DNA from: Perognathus longimembris pacificus
Lineage: Eukaryota; Chordata; Mammalia; Rodentia; Heteromyidae
Length of the DNA: 64,000 nucleotides
Direction: 5' to 3'
Assembly: GCF_023159225.1 (NCBI RefSeq)
Contig: NC_063166.1
Location: forward strand, 75,518,575-75,582,574
Both the position numbers and the translations under genes were made by a program. The notes below the pieces were generated by a model, which was given only the letters and a program-made list of their open reading frames with translations, made no database searches and was not told where the DNA came from. Positions 1 to 10,985 of this stretch are shown piece by piece (position 1 is the first letter of the stretch; each line of letters starts with the position of its first letter).

Positions 1-760
1 TCCGTGGGTGTCCCAGGGTCACAGCCAGCTCTCTTTGGAGCCAGGGACAGTTTCCCAGGCCTGGGGCCTGTCCTGGTGGACAGAACACAGAGACTCAAAG
101 GGATAAGGAAGCTGAGATGTGAGAGGGACTGCAGCCCCAGCACACATGGGAAGAGCATGACAGAGCTCAGCCTGGAGCCGCCTCCTCCTCCCTCCCCCAC
201 AGCCTCTGGAGGACAGGGCACGCCACTGGGATTAAGGGTTAATAATCGTCACAGTGCTCCCAACCCCAAACCGATATGTAACAGTCCCAATTTTCTATGA
301 ATAGTGTCCATTAAATAATTAATGTTCCTCAAAATAGTCTGGGCTCCCGCCTTTTTTTTTTTTTAATTCCTGAGACATCAAACCCTTTCAGATCATAATT
401 AATTAAGACTCTTGATGTCCCTGAGAAGTAGCCAGACACTGCAGAAACTTGATAATTGGTTCTGAATGCCAAGAGGCTTGGTGTGCACCCCGGAATCTCC
501 CTGAAGTGAGGGCTGCTGGGGGTCCTGGAGACAGGTGAGCAGGGGGCGCCATGCTTTCCCATCTGTTTTCACATCCCAGGCACATGACTTCATGAGCAGG
601 TGGAGTCACCCTCCTATGGAGTCAGTGGTAGTTCGAGCCCCATCACCCCTCGCACAGCCACCTCTGAGTGGGTGACAGAAATCAACCCCTAGTCACATCC
701 CGCGATCAGGTGACTTCGCGTGTATGATAGTGTGGTGATACTATATTCTTTTAGTTTCCT
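1..760. other. unique noncoding sequence
   Basis: I see no exon, RNA gene or recognisable repeat here apart from a short T run near 351-364. The open frames are short and have no codon or motif character. Intergenic sequence upstream of TOX2. Confidence 0.5.
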
Positions 761-875
761 TTTATTTTTTGAGGCAACATCTTGCCATGTAGCCTGAGCT
801 GCCTTTTGGAACTTCAGGTATGCCTGCCTCAGCCTCCCCAGGGCTGGCGTTACAGGCAGGAGTTCCTGCGCCTAG
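761..875 (-). repeat. B1-like SINE, antisense
   Basis: The + strand reads T-rich tail, then GAGGCAACATCTTGCCATG, then CCTGCCTCAGCCTCCCCAG and GGCGTTACAGGCAGGAG. This is the complement of a 7SL-derived B1/Alu-type monomer (antisense of CCTGTAA...GAGGCTGAGG). It is diverged, so an old copy. Confidence 0.7.
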
Positions 876-1114
876 TTCTGGGGCAGCAAACACTTTGGCT
901 TATGGTTTAGCTCAGGCAAATGGAGGCATCCTAGCGGGGATGCATTGGGAAGGGACACGAAGGGTCTGCAAAGGTGAAGAGTTGGGGTGAGACTGAGGCC
1001 AGGCGATGGAGAACTGTCTTCAAGCTGACTAACTGGTGAGTCTGGCTTTGCTCTTTATAAATAACTGCCTCTCACATCCATTGAGGCTTTCACAGCATGC
1101 TCTATACATTCTCC

Positions 1115-1215
1115 CCTTGCTCTTCACTCAGACATCTAACAAGTATTTACTGAGCACCTGTTATGTGCTGGCACTGCTTGAGAGAGTAGGAAACCACAAG
1201 GATTGTGTCTGTGTG
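1115..1215 (-). repeat. L2 3'-end fragment, antisense
   Basis: Contains the antisense L2 signature around CAAGTATTTACTGAGCACC followed by TATGTGCTGGCACTG. Ancient mammalian LINE2 remnant; family call rests on this motif only. Confidence 0.55.
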
Positions 1216-1423
1216 TGTGGGGGGGTTGATACAGACATCATATCATCAAGTCAATTAGCCAATGACTCTTGTGCCTCAAGACAAAGGCAGGGCATCTTGC
1301 TGGGGTCTCAGTGCTGGAATCTTTAGCCAGGATGATTGGGGAGAGCCTGTGTCTGGGTGACACTTTAGGCTGAGAGCTATCTGATAGAAAGAGCATACAA
1401 GATTTCAGAGATGAAAAAAGGTC

Positions 1424-1424
<1 letters not shown>

Positions 1425-1476
<52 letters not shown>
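1425..1476. repeat. (TG)n microsatellite, 52 bp
   Basis: An uninterrupted run of 26 TG units. It creates open frames of His-Thr or Val-Cys repeats on both strands that are not genes. Confidence 0.98.
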
Positions 1477-1477
<1 letters not shown>

Positions 1478-1479
1478 CA

Positions 1480-2268
1480 AAAGGCTTGGGATGCAACTGG
1501 AAAATAGAGGCGCCTGGGCTGTGTATGTGAGGTGGAGGGGCATCAAGAGGGCCCTGGAAGGGAGCAGCCATGGGCACAGAGAGGGTCTCTTAACATGAGG
1601 TAGAGAAATAGGGTCCAGTGGAGAGTTGGAACAGAAGGCTGTTGGAGAGGCAGGTTGGCTGAGGTGGCCAGACTGCAGGGTCTAGGATGGCAGCGGTGAC
1701 GACATGGGTGGCATTGACATTGGAGTGTCTGCAGGGCCTCCATGGGAACATGAGACAGCCTTCTCTCCACTCTCCTGGTGGCCTGCCTGGCCCTGGGGAT
1801 CCTGTCCCTCAGAGGGGAGGGGACTCAGCTCAGAAGAGACCCCAGGCCTGCAGGGGCTGAGGACAGACAGCCTCTGCTCAGCACCTGGTCCTCAGGCTGG
1901 ATAATGGGGCTGGAGATGGTGCCAGGGTGGGAATGAGAGCCCAGATCAGTAGGGATGGGGACGCCAGGCCCAGCACTACACACTTCCTCAGCATTGCCCA
2001 GGTGAGCCCTGATGGGGGACAGAAGTCAAAGGAAACTATGGGACCAGAGATGGGGCTCACGGGTGAGACAGAGGCCAGTGAGAGTGGGGGGCTGGCAGTG
2101 GGAAGAAGCTTCTAGGAGAGGTCTGGGGTGAGGGTATTTTGGCATTGAGAATAGAGGTGTTTACCAGATGGGGAGAAAGGAGGGCTGGCTGTGGCTGTGG
2201 TCTGGCCCTGACCCTTCCCGGCTTCATCAAGTGGCCCCTGATATCACTCTAAAGAGGCTTTTTCCCAA
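1480..2268. other. unique noncoding sequence
   Basis: GC-moderate, G-rich sequence without a splice-flanked coding frame or a repeat I can name. Confidence 0.45.
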
Positions 2269-2560
2269 GCCACGTGCTGGTGGCTCACACTTGTCATCCT
2301 AGCTACTCAGGAGGCTGAGATCTGAGGATCAAGGTTCAAAGCCAGCCAGGTAGGAAAGTCCATGAGATTCTTATCTCCAATAAAGTACAAAACAAAAAAC
2401 CAACAGACCAAAAAAAAAAAAAAAAAAAAAAAGAAGAAGGAGAAAAAAAAAAAAAAAGGAAAGTGGAGTTCTGACTCAAGTTGTACAGCACTAGCCTTAA
2501 GCAAAAAAAGCTCAGGAACAGCACCCAGTCCCTGAGTTCAAGCCCCAGGATGGGCACAAG
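2269..2560 (+). repeat. B1-Geo dimeric SINE
   Basis: Left arm is B1-like (GGTGGCTCACACTTG, then CTACTCAGGAGGCTGAGATC). The right arm is the tRNA-like monomer seen throughout the window (GACTCAAGTTGTACAGCACTAG, ending TGAGTTCAAGCCCCAGGA, which keeps a B-box). The two arms are separated by an expanded A/G-rich linker at 2409-2458. Confidence 0.85.
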
Positions 2561-2704
2561 TGAGCCTCTAGGTAGCTGCCAGAGGGACCTCTTGAAGTAT
2601 TGAGACTTTATTTCATGGTCTTTACATAGTGAACGTTTAAAAGTAGTTCATGTTTTGGATCAGCTCACTGTTTAAAAAAACTGTATTATGAAGTTCATGT
2701 TTAA

Positions 2705-2808
2705 GGGCCAAGGGCATGGCTCAAGTGGTAGAGTGCCTTCCTAGCTAGCAAGCACGAGGCTCTGATTAACAAACCCTCATACTGCAAAGAAAAAAAAAAC
2801 AACAACAG
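2705..2808 (+). repeat. tRNA-derived (ID-type) SINE monomer
   Basis: GGCATGGCTCAAGTGGTAG matches a Pol III A-box region. It is followed by GCACGAGGCTCTGATTAAC, a decayed B-box region, and an A-rich tail at 2788-2808. Confidence 0.7.
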
Positions 2809-2829
2809 AAGGAATGTGATGTTTAGTAC

Positions 2830-3020
2830 AGACATTTTAAATCCTGCCCCTTGAAAAAGAGAGCCACGCAGTTAATTTATTTTGAATTAATTATGCAATA
2901 TGCCACATAGCTTGCTGACAAATACAAACTTTGAAATGGCATGTTAGATATCAGGAAGCAAATGCCTGTGGAAGCCTAGGTTGCATTTAATTGCGCTCAT
3001 TACCGTGACGGAGAATATCG
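2830..3020. promoter_or_regulatory. candidate conserved noncoding element
   Basis: Repeat-free, AT-rich block dense in homeodomain-type cores (TTAATTTATT, GAATTAATTATGCAAT, TTAATTGCG), ending in a CpG-bearing stretch near ACCGTGACGGAG. It has the look of a developmental enhancer. This is judged only from texture; no alignment was available. Confidence 0.25.
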
Positions 3021-3599
3021 GCTTTCATGGCCCGACAGGGGACTTTTGCATTCTGTGTGTCTCCAAGGAAAGCCCCTGCCTTATTGGTGAACTCTGAGGT
3101 TCTGACCCACATTGGTGACCAATAGGAGCGAAGGCTCCAGGCTGGCGTTGAGGGGATCCGCTCAAGGACAGCCCCGTGGCACATCGCCTTCCTTTCCCTA
3201 TGAAGAGTAATGGTTCTGAGCCCATCTCATTATCTTCTCTCTGGATACGGGGTTTTGAGCTGCTGGGAGTATGTGATGTGCTGTGCGGGTGGTGATGGTG
3301 AGGGAACCACGAGGCGCATGGTGAATTGCCATCACGTCGGCCATGCTCGTTGACTTCACTGTCAATATCACTGTAGATAGAAACAACGCAGGGTATGAGT
3401 AAACCATGGGCACCTGAACTCTCACCTGGCCCATATCCTACCAACAAAACTAGAAATACACAGTGACAATGCTCAGACGATGGTTTTTTAACGGTGCCTG
3501 GACTATAGCAAGTGTCTGATGAAGCTTAGCTAGGGCACAACAGTTAATGGTAGGGAAGAGAAGCAATTGGTGCTGAGTCTGAAGTTTGGCTTGAGGGGT

Positions 3600-3700
3600 C
3601 TGGAGCTAACTGCTGTGTGATGGTGTGCAAATTGCTTACCCCTTCTGAGCTTGCTTTGTCTCAAGGTAACTGCCTCCAGTGTTGGTTGTGAGGTTGAAGT
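3600..3700 (+). repeat. MIR fragment
   Basis: Resembles the MIR core: a CTGTGTGATGGTGTGCAAAT segment (the position of TGTGTGACCTTGGGCAAGT), then TTGCTTACCCCTTCTGAGC, then GTCTCAAGGTAACTG. Diverged. Confidence 0.5.
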
Positions 3701-4732
3701 GTTATCCTGTGACATGGCTTGAGTGTTCTACAACATTCTCAGTTTTATCTTCACCATATCCTCATGATGGTCACAATTGGTGACAAGTGCTGTGAGAGAC
3801 GAGTCAACAGCAGCGGGGCTGCTATGGGAAGGACAACCATTCCAAGACGCAGGAACGGCATGTACAAAGGTCCTGTGGTAGGAAAGATGGTGATGCCTGA
3901 ACAAGGCTAGTGGGGACGAAACAGGGGAAAATGTAATAAGAATTCAGGCCAGAGAGAAAGAAGCGGGATTCCCAGCAGATAGCATTGGGCTTCGTTCTTG
4001 GACAGGTGTCTATGAACGGTGTTAATTAGGGGACTCTCAACATCTACTTGGTAATTTGAAAGACTCCCTCTCGTGGCTTTGAGGAGAGGTGACAATGGCT
4101 CCCATGAGAGTTTGGATGGAATGGGGCCAGTAGGGGCGGAGGGAAGACTGCAGGAAGCTAAGGAGGAGGCCCCACACGAGTTGGAGCTGCTGTGGATTGG
4201 CGGGGTTGGGGTGGGGGGGGGTAGGAAGGTGACAGGCAGGAAGGAGGAAGGGCTAGGACCTCTTCCATCTTAGCTACTGAGTAGCTATGTCCTCCAGGAG
4301 GGAGGACTGTGGGGGTGGCATGGTGTCATCCCTCTGAACCTCCGTTCCGTCATTCATAGCCCAGCCTGTTGTGAGGACACATGAAGGAGAACTCAGCACA
4401 GGTCCCACAGGCCAGAAGGCAGTTCTCACCTAGGTGAACATCGCCCGGTCTTCTTTTCCTCCTCTATAAAACGAAATCCAGAACCCCTAGCCACAGGTTC
4501 CTACCCTCATAGCTGTAGCACATCCTAATGTATACATTGATGTACACATGATGCACGTGTACACACATACATGCCACCTTCCAATTTCATGCCTCCCCAC
4601 ACACGTTCATACGCACACTCACACGTCCGCACACACCCACCCACACATCCCATTGAGACAGAAGAGAATCTAATCTTCCCTAATGTGTTTGGCTGGCAAT
4701 TAAGCACTGTTAAGTACTGTTAAGAATGTTAA

Positions 4733-4920
4733 TGGGGCATGGTGATCTGTAATTCCAGCTACATGAGAGGCAGGGACGGGAGATGGATGGCAGTCCAAAG
4801 GCTGCTGGAGACCAGCAAGACTATCTGCTAGCAAAACTAAAACAAAGGGGTTTGATTGATACAGCACTTACCTAGCAAGTGTAAGACCCTGGGTTCAAAC
4901 CTCAGCACCACAAAATACAG
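4733..4920 (+). repeat. B1 plus ID dimeric SINE
   Basis: B1-like start (GGGGCATGGTGATCTGTAAT, CCAGCTACATGAGAGG), then a linker, then an ID-like half (CTAGCAAGTGTAAGACCC, GGGTTCAAACCTCAGCACCA). Here the right half is an ordinary ID monomer, not the Geo-type arm. Confidence 0.65.
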
Positions 4921-4929
4921 GAAAAAGAA

Positions 4930-6215
4930 ATATGAATGTTCATGATGGGTCTCTATTATTACTACCCTGTAATATTGAATCTTCCTTCAAAGTGTTGGGA
5001 AACAAGATGATTTGCCCCTTAGCTTGTCTGCGGTCAGGCCCTTCTCCTTGTGCCCCGGGAGCTGTCAGTGACTGTCCTGCTTTTTAGTGACCGGCCAGGC
5101 TGACATGGTAGCACCTCGGTCACTTTGAACACTCCACCTCGGCCTTTAGAAAGCTGAACTCCAGCCACCCAAAACATGGTACCCACAGCTGTTGCTTAAA
5201 TCAGAACTTCCACTTCAGGTAGCCTTGCTCCAGGCATGAGCAACTTTGCCGGAAGAGCCGCAGTGAACTCTAGATGATTCTGCTCACCCTGCAGCTCTTC
5301 TCACTCAAGATGGGGGGCGGGGAGCACTCCCCAGTAATTCAGTAAAAACAAACACTGATTGGTACAGCATGAGGCTTGTGATTGGTTCACAGTGGAGTCT
5401 TGTGATGGGTCTAGATGGGAGTCATGACAGATGGGGCTGGGATGAGGGGGAGTACAGTTGGTACACCTGCATTCCATACCCCTCTTCTTCTATTGTTTTC
5501 AACCTAGTCTGGGAGGCTTTTCTCCTGTATACTGCTCCCCAGTGTTGCAACCTTAAGCCTAATAAAAGCTTCTCCCAAACTGTCGCTATCTACTTATGGT
5601 CTTAATTGCACACAGGAGACTGTGCTAGTTGTGCGAAGAGCAGCTAAGGCCTCAGGCTTTGTAGCTCTGCCAGTGAGTGGCAGCAGTGACAATGGTGAAG
5701 AGGCAGGTTAGAGTTTCAGAAAGTCACCAAGAGCTACAGGTTCCAATACCCAGTGCTCTGAATTCTAATCCTAGGCAGTGGATGAAGAGCTCCAGAGACT
5801 AGCCAAGGGCAAAAAGCTAAGACTTCTAAGGATGGCGGAAATAAAGAAAAGGTGAAGAGCCCATGGCAGAAGTTAAGCCTATGAAGATTTTAGGCTGTGC
5901 TCCCAGCTGGAGAGCTCGGGTCCCAACATCCAAAGCTCAGAGGCTATAGCTCGAGTCACTAGGCATCTGCAGTCCTAAGTCCAGAGCGAGATGCCTCTGT
6001 GGAGCACTTAGGGCAGTGGCCTTCTGACTTTGAAAGCTTGAAACTGTAAATATGTCTCTAGTTCTAGCATTTAGAGCTCTAAGTCTCTGGGTTTGAAGCC
6101 TAGCTTCTGAGTCTTTGGAACTCAGGGCTGTCAACACTAAGAGAACTGTTCCTTGATGATACACAGTTTCTAACTTAAACTTCTAACTAAAACTTCTAAA
6201 TTTAAACTTCTAACT
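4930..6215. other. mostly unique noncoding; possible LTR remnant at 5340-5610
   Basis: No exon seen. The part around 5340-5610 holds a CT-rich stretch followed by a polyadenylation-like CCTAATAAAAGCTTCTCC and could be a decayed solo LTR. I cannot name a family and the limits are uncertain. Confidence 0.25.
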
Positions 6216-6217
6216 AA

Positions 6218-6434
6218 AACTTATTTTTTGTTACTCATGGGGCTTGAACTCAGGGCCTGGGCACTGTCCCTGAGCTCGTTTTGCTCTACCTCATTGAGCC
6301 ACAGTGCCACTTCCAGCTTTTGAGTGGTTAGAGTCTTATGGAGTTTTTCTGCCCAGGTTGGCTTACAACCACGATCCTCAGATCTCAGCCTCCTGAGTAA
6401 CTAGGATTACAGGCATGAGCCACAGATGCTCAGC
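6218..6434 (-). repeat. B1-Geo dimeric SINE, antisense
   Basis: Reads, on the + strand, GGCTTGAACTCAGGGCCTGG, GAGCCACAGTGCCACTTCC, then CAGATCTCAGCCTCCTGAG and GATTACAGGCATGAGCCAC. This is the full reverse complement of the B1-Geo dimer. Confidence 0.85.
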
Positions 6435-6724
6435 TGTTGCACAGTTCCTATTCCAACAGAACAAAAGAACCCCCAGTCGACTCCTTGTGATAGCAGGAAA
6501 AAAATCAACTTGGAAGGCCTCTAGGCCCAAGCTGGCTATCCATTGAAACAGGATACTCGTTTACATATATAAATTTAACATTTCTGTAGCTCCATAAAAA
6601 ATACAAAAACAAGAGTGAAATTAATTCCAGTACCCCATTTTATTTGACTCAAATTAATATTCTCATTTTTAACATGGACTCCAAATAGAAATTTACTAGT
6701 AAGTTCTTTTCTGTTTTTTGCTGT

Positions 6725-6742
6725 TGTGTGTGTGTGTGTGTG
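6725..6742. repeat. short (TG)n microsatellite
   Basis: Nine TG units followed by a T run. Confidence 0.9.
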
Positions 6743-6744
6743 AT

Positions 6745-7865
6745 TTTTTTTAATTGTCTTACAAGCCCAGTGCATATTTTACACGGATGAGACTAGTCAC
6801 ATTACACGTGCCTTAAATCCTTAGGTAGCCTGTGGCCATCAGATTCCACCGCCTCCCTGGAGATCACTTTGTCTAAAATTTCACTTAATATGTAGGGAAA
6901 CTGAGGCCCAGAGGGGCAGGGACTGGCTGTGGAGAAGGCAGTCTGTTGGCTTTCTTCCATATCACCCAGCTGTACACAGTGGCCAAGTTCCTGCTGTCCA
7001 TCAAATAGCCCTGGACCAGTCCCATGCTGGCTTCCTAGAGAGATGCTGTCCCCACACCATCAGGCTCAGGATGGCTGCACTGCCTCAGACTTCCTGGTCT
7101 GTGGCCATCTTCTGAGGGAGCCTCAGCCAGCAGCACTGGGTTCACGGTGGAGATCTACCCCCCTTTTGCCAATCTTCAACACTGCTGGGTGGAACAGGAA
7201 GATGTAGAAGCCAAGCTAGGCTGAGAGAGGATAATGTAGCAACGCTGTTTCCCTGGAGAACATGGGTGGGTTGGACATGGTCCTGGGGTCAGCGAATTTA
7301 TTCTGCCTGATTTCTACATTAGCTGTTGACCTAGATCAGCAGCTGTGAACGCTTCCTTGCCAATCAGCAGCCAACATCTTCAAGGCCACAGATTCAGTAA
7401 TGGACTGCCAGATAAATGGGTCAGAGGCCCATTAACACAGGTTCACCTACAGCTGAAAGCCTGTTTTAGCCGTCCAAGGGGCTCTAGGATTCGGCTGAGC
7501 TGGTGTGGGGGACCCTTTGAGAGACAGGTTGGACGACTGAGACATGCCAACTTTGGAGTCTAGAGTATGGAGATGAACTAGAGCCCCCGGGGCCGCCATC
7601 CTGGGGTCCTTCGTGTCGCCTAGCCCTTGGACAAGCTAGAGGAGCACCTGCCACATACATAGTGAGTGCGCTGGGAATTGTTCAATCTTTTCAACTCAGC
7701 GGGGAGAGCATGTTTTCTGCTGTAGGTGGCCATTTAGGCCAGATCTCTCCATGCTCTTGTTCTAGAGAGCTGACCGCCCTAGAGGGCTCTCCACAGGGAC
7801 TGGAATATCTCAGACTCAGCACACTCAGACTCCGGCAGCCTGACCCGGCCCTGTTTGTGCTCTTG
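6745..7865. other. unique noncoding sequence
   Basis: No repeat or exon recognised. Frames here carry no conserved domain and no paired splice sites that I can defend. Confidence 0.45.
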
Positions 7866-7974
7866 TTCCTGCTCCTTCTCCTTCCCCTCCTCCTCTCCCT
7901 CCTCTCCACTTCTTCCTCCCCTTCTTTCCCTCCCTCCCTCCCTCCCTCCCTCCCTCCCTCCCTCCCTCCCTTCC

Positions 7975-8005
<31 letters not shown>

Positions 8006-8018
8006 ATTCTTCTTCTTC
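7866..8018. repeat. polypyrimidine tract with (TCCC)n and (CT)n
   Basis: About 150 bp of almost pure C/T. It includes TCCC repeats at 7927-7970 and CT repeats at about 7980-8005, then TTC repeats. It directly abuts the 3' end of an antisense SINE and probably grew from that SINE's tail. Mirror symmetry makes triplex (H-DNA) formation possible. Confidence 0.95.
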
Positions 8019-8205
8019 TTTTGCTCAAGGCTAGTGCTCTACCACTGATGCCACACCTTCACTTCTGGCTTTTCTTTTTTCTTTTTTGGTAGTTTATTAA
8101 AGATTAGAGTCTTGTGAACTTTCCTGCCTGCACTGGCTTCCAACTGTAACCCTTCTACTTCAGCCTCCTGAGCAGCTGGGATTACAGGCGTGGGCTGCTG
8201 GTGCC
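8019..8205 (-). repeat. B1-Geo dimeric SINE, antisense
   Basis: TTGCTCAAGGCTAGTGCTCT, then the linker with GTAGTTTATTAAAGATTAGAG, then TCAGCCTCCTGAGCAGCTGG and GATTACAGGCGTG. The 3' part of the Geo arm is missing or replaced by the adjacent polypyrimidine tract. Confidence 0.8.
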
Positions 8206-9186
8206 TGCCTTCTGTGCTCTTCTTGGAGACAGAGGACACTCAACCAGGCCTGAGGCTCCCGAGCGTCATCTAGAACTCTTGTCTTAACTTCCACTGCCAT
8301 ACACAAATGTTTGATCAGGAAACACTTGTTGAAGACCTACTATGTGCCTGGCACCATTCTGTGCTCATAGAAGAAGCCAGTGATATCTCTAGCTTTTCTC
8401 CTGAGAGCACATTAGGGGTATATGCACTCTGAGTTACAAAGAAATAGTCTGTTTAGCTTTTCCAAATGTTAACGTGTTCTGTGGACTCATTAAGTATTGT
8501 TCCCTGTGCAATACAGTTTCATTCAGTTACTTTCCCACAGAGAAGAGGAAGGTAGAGCATGCAGGCCCTCACCTTTTCCCTGCCACATTCCCAGGAAACA
8601 GCAGGTATGAACGGCTTGCCTCACATCTCCATGTGCGGAGGAGCCACAGAACTGTGTTGTCTTGAAAGCGATGTCCCACCAATCCTCATCAGCATCGGCA
8701 GACATCTTTCCATGGGATTGCTGGGAGATTTGTGTCATTGCTCCCATTGCCTTAGGAAAATGCAAAGTGAGAAAGGTGACTGTGTGTCATGCAAACACAG
8801 GCTGGGGTACCTGTTGGCTATGGGTCCCACACTTCAAGCCACCCCATTGGGCCTCTGAGGGTCCCTTCTTGGCGTCTCTTCCTCTACAGAAGACTGGAAG
8901 TGGTTTGATCTCTTCAAGGCGATCGAGGTAGGGAAAGGACCCTCTCTCTGTCCCAGGGGGCAGGTGAGGCAGCCCACGTATGCACCTTTATTTTTGCAGG
9001 CAATGGTATCCTGCTTCACAACAGGCCGTCCACCAAGTGGACAGCTGGGACTCTTTCCAGTAAGAGAGGCCAGCTCAGCCATTCCAGGTGAGTGGGTTCT
9101 CTCCAGTACGGTGTGGTGGAACTAGGACTGTTTGGCTTCTCCCTTGAGAAAGGATTTTTGTTTTAAACTTTTACATTGTTATGATA
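8206..9186. other. unique noncoding; L2 piece at 8300-8375
   Basis: An antisense L2 motif (CACTTGTTGAAGACCTACTA, TGTGCCTGGCACCATTC) lies at 8300-8375. The remainder is unique. A CAG|GTGAGT-like donor at 9088 has no convincing exon before it. Confidence 0.45.
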
Positions 9187-9292
9187 GCCGGGTGCCAGTG
9201 GCTCATACCTGTTAATCCTAGTTACTCAGGAGGCTGAGATCTGGGGATCATTGTTCAAAGCCAGCCCGAGCAGGAAAGTCTGTGAGACTCTT

Positions 9293-10491
9293 TTTTTTGT
9301 TTTTCTTTTGCCAGTCCTGGGCCTTGGACTCAGGGCCTGAGCACTGTCCCTGGCTTCTTTTTGCTCAAGGCTAGCACTCAGCCACTTGAGCCACAGCACC
9401 ACTTCTTCTTTTTTAATTTAATTTATTTATTAATTGAACACAAATTTTTTGACAAGGTGTTGTGCAAAAAGGGTACAGTTACATAGTAGGGCAGTGTGTA
9501 CATTTCTTGTGATATCTTATGCCCTGTTTTTCTTTCCCTTCTCTAGGTCAGGTAGACATATATACAATATACAATGTATCAAGAACATATATGGTAGCCA
9601 CGTGGCCTACGCCCAAGAAAATTCGCCTAGGGCTTTAAATGTAATGTCGATATTAGACAATATGTCGACAGTAGTCTTATATGAACGTATATACATAGCT
9701 TTTGAGCTATTGTATTCCACTGAGAAGTCAATTTTTGACCTTTATATGTTGAGTAGTTGTTTGGTTTTAGTTACATACTGTTGGGCTGCTGCCCCAATCC
9801 TGTGGGAAATACCATTTGACAAGCAGTTTTTGGTTTCACAGACCTGGTCTCTACTGTCTCTCCGTCTCCCTTTGTTAACAGTCATATATCAGGGAGATCA
9901 TGCCCCTTTGTTTTCTGTGTTCTAGGCTTGTCTCGCTCAACATTATTTGTTCGAGTTCTGACCATTTCCCTGTGAATAACAATATTTCACCATTTCTAAT
10001 CGCTATGTAGTATTCCATTGTGTAAAGGTACCATATTTTTTGGATCCATTCATCTGTGGAGGGGCATCTGGGTTGTTTCCATATTTTGGCTATTGTGAAT
10101 TGTGCCACAATAAACATGGAAGTACAAATGTCTTTTTGATATCTTGGGACTTGCTGTTTAGGATAGATGCTTAGGAGTGGTATGGCTGGGTCATAGGGTA
10201 GGTCTATATTGAGCTTTTTGAGAAACCTCCATACTGTTCTCCAAAGTGGTTGTACTAATTTGCACTCCCACCAACAATGGAGAAGGGTTCCTCTTTCCCC
10301 TTACCCCCTCCAGCATTTGTTGTTGCCTGAGTTCAGAGTATAGGCCATTCTAACTGGGGTGAGGTGGTATCTCAGGGTTGTTTACAGCACCACTTCTAGC
10401 TATTTTCTATATATGTGGTACTGGGGAATTGAACCCAGGGCTTCATGTATACGAGGCAAGCACTCTTGCCACTAGGCCATATTCCCAGCCC
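9293..10491 (-). repeat. IDL-Geo SINE split by L1
   Basis: The antisense IDL-Geo element begins with its A-tail (as T) at 9293. Its Geo arm runs to about 9406 and its ID arm resumes at 10398, ending CCATATTCCCAGCCC. It inserted into the B1-Geo element and was then itself interrupted by an L1. Its flanking 12 bp duplication is at 9281 and 10492. Confidence 0.85.
9407..10383 (-). mobile_element. 5'-truncated L1 (ORF2 C-terminus and 3' UTR), antisense
   Basis: Minus strand, 977 bp. It carries the end of L1 ORF2: the frame at 9875-10117 reads STDEWIQKIWYL and MEYYIAIRNGEI, the familiar L1 ORF2 C-terminal region. Upstream ORF2 coding sequence lies to about 10380 (antisense GGCCATTCTAACTGGGGTG). 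The 3' UTR and AT-rich tail lie at 9407-9870. It is flanked by a 14 bp target-site duplication, ACAGCACCACTTCT (9393-9406 and 10384-10397). The 5' truncation leaves no reverse transcriptase core, so it is dead. It is the youngest layer of the nest. Confidence 0.9.
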
Positions 10492-10631
10492 TGTGAGACT
10501 CTTATCTCTAATTAACCACCAGAAAACCAGAAGTGGCCCTGTGGCTCAAGTGGTAGAGCATTAGTCTTGAGCTGAAAAGCTCAGGGACAGCACCCAGGCC
10601 CAGAGTTTAAGCCCCACAACTAACCAAAAAG

Positions 10632-10985
10632 AAATGTTGTTAGGAAGGTGACATACAGAGGGGTTATAGTTGCATAAGTCAGGTGGAGAGTGTATTTCTT
10701 TTTGGCCAATGTCACCCCTTCCTTTACTTTCTCCCAGTTTTTCCCTCTCATCCCCATGCACAAGTTGTGTAGTTCATTTTCCACATAGTGTTCAGTGAGT
10801 ACCACTGCTGCATTGGTTCACCCTTTGTCCCTCCATTCTTGTGCTCTCCCCTTACCCTCCCAAAGACAGAAAGAGAAACAAACAAGATGTAAAGAAAGCA
10901 AAAACAGCAACAAAGAAAAACCCTCTTGCTTCCATTTCCTGGAGTTCATTTTGATAAATACTATTCTCTAGCATCAGAGGCACAC
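10632..10985 (-). repeat. probable L1 3' UTR fragment, antisense
   Basis: CATACAGAGGGGTTATAGTT and the T/C-rich text that follows resemble the L1 3' UTR in the nested L1 (AAGGGTACAGTTACATAG) and the copy at 39232. The call rests on shared words, so it is tentative. Confidence 0.4.

Larger units (their letters stand above)
9187..10631 (+). repeat. B1-Geo SINE split by nested insertions
   Basis: The left arm occupies 9187-9292 and the right arm resumes at 10504-10631. The interruption is flanked by a 12 bp target-site duplication, TGTGAGACTCTT (9281-9292 and 10492-10503). Together the flanks restore one B1-Geo dimer, so it is the oldest layer of the nest. Confidence 0.85.

Noticed and set aside
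9075..9095. CAG|GTGAGT donor
   Set aside because: A good donor by sequence, but no upstream acceptor or coding frame with a known relative.
9434..9925. 163-codon + frame
   Set aside because: It is antisense to an L1 3' UTR; the L1 reads on the minus strand.
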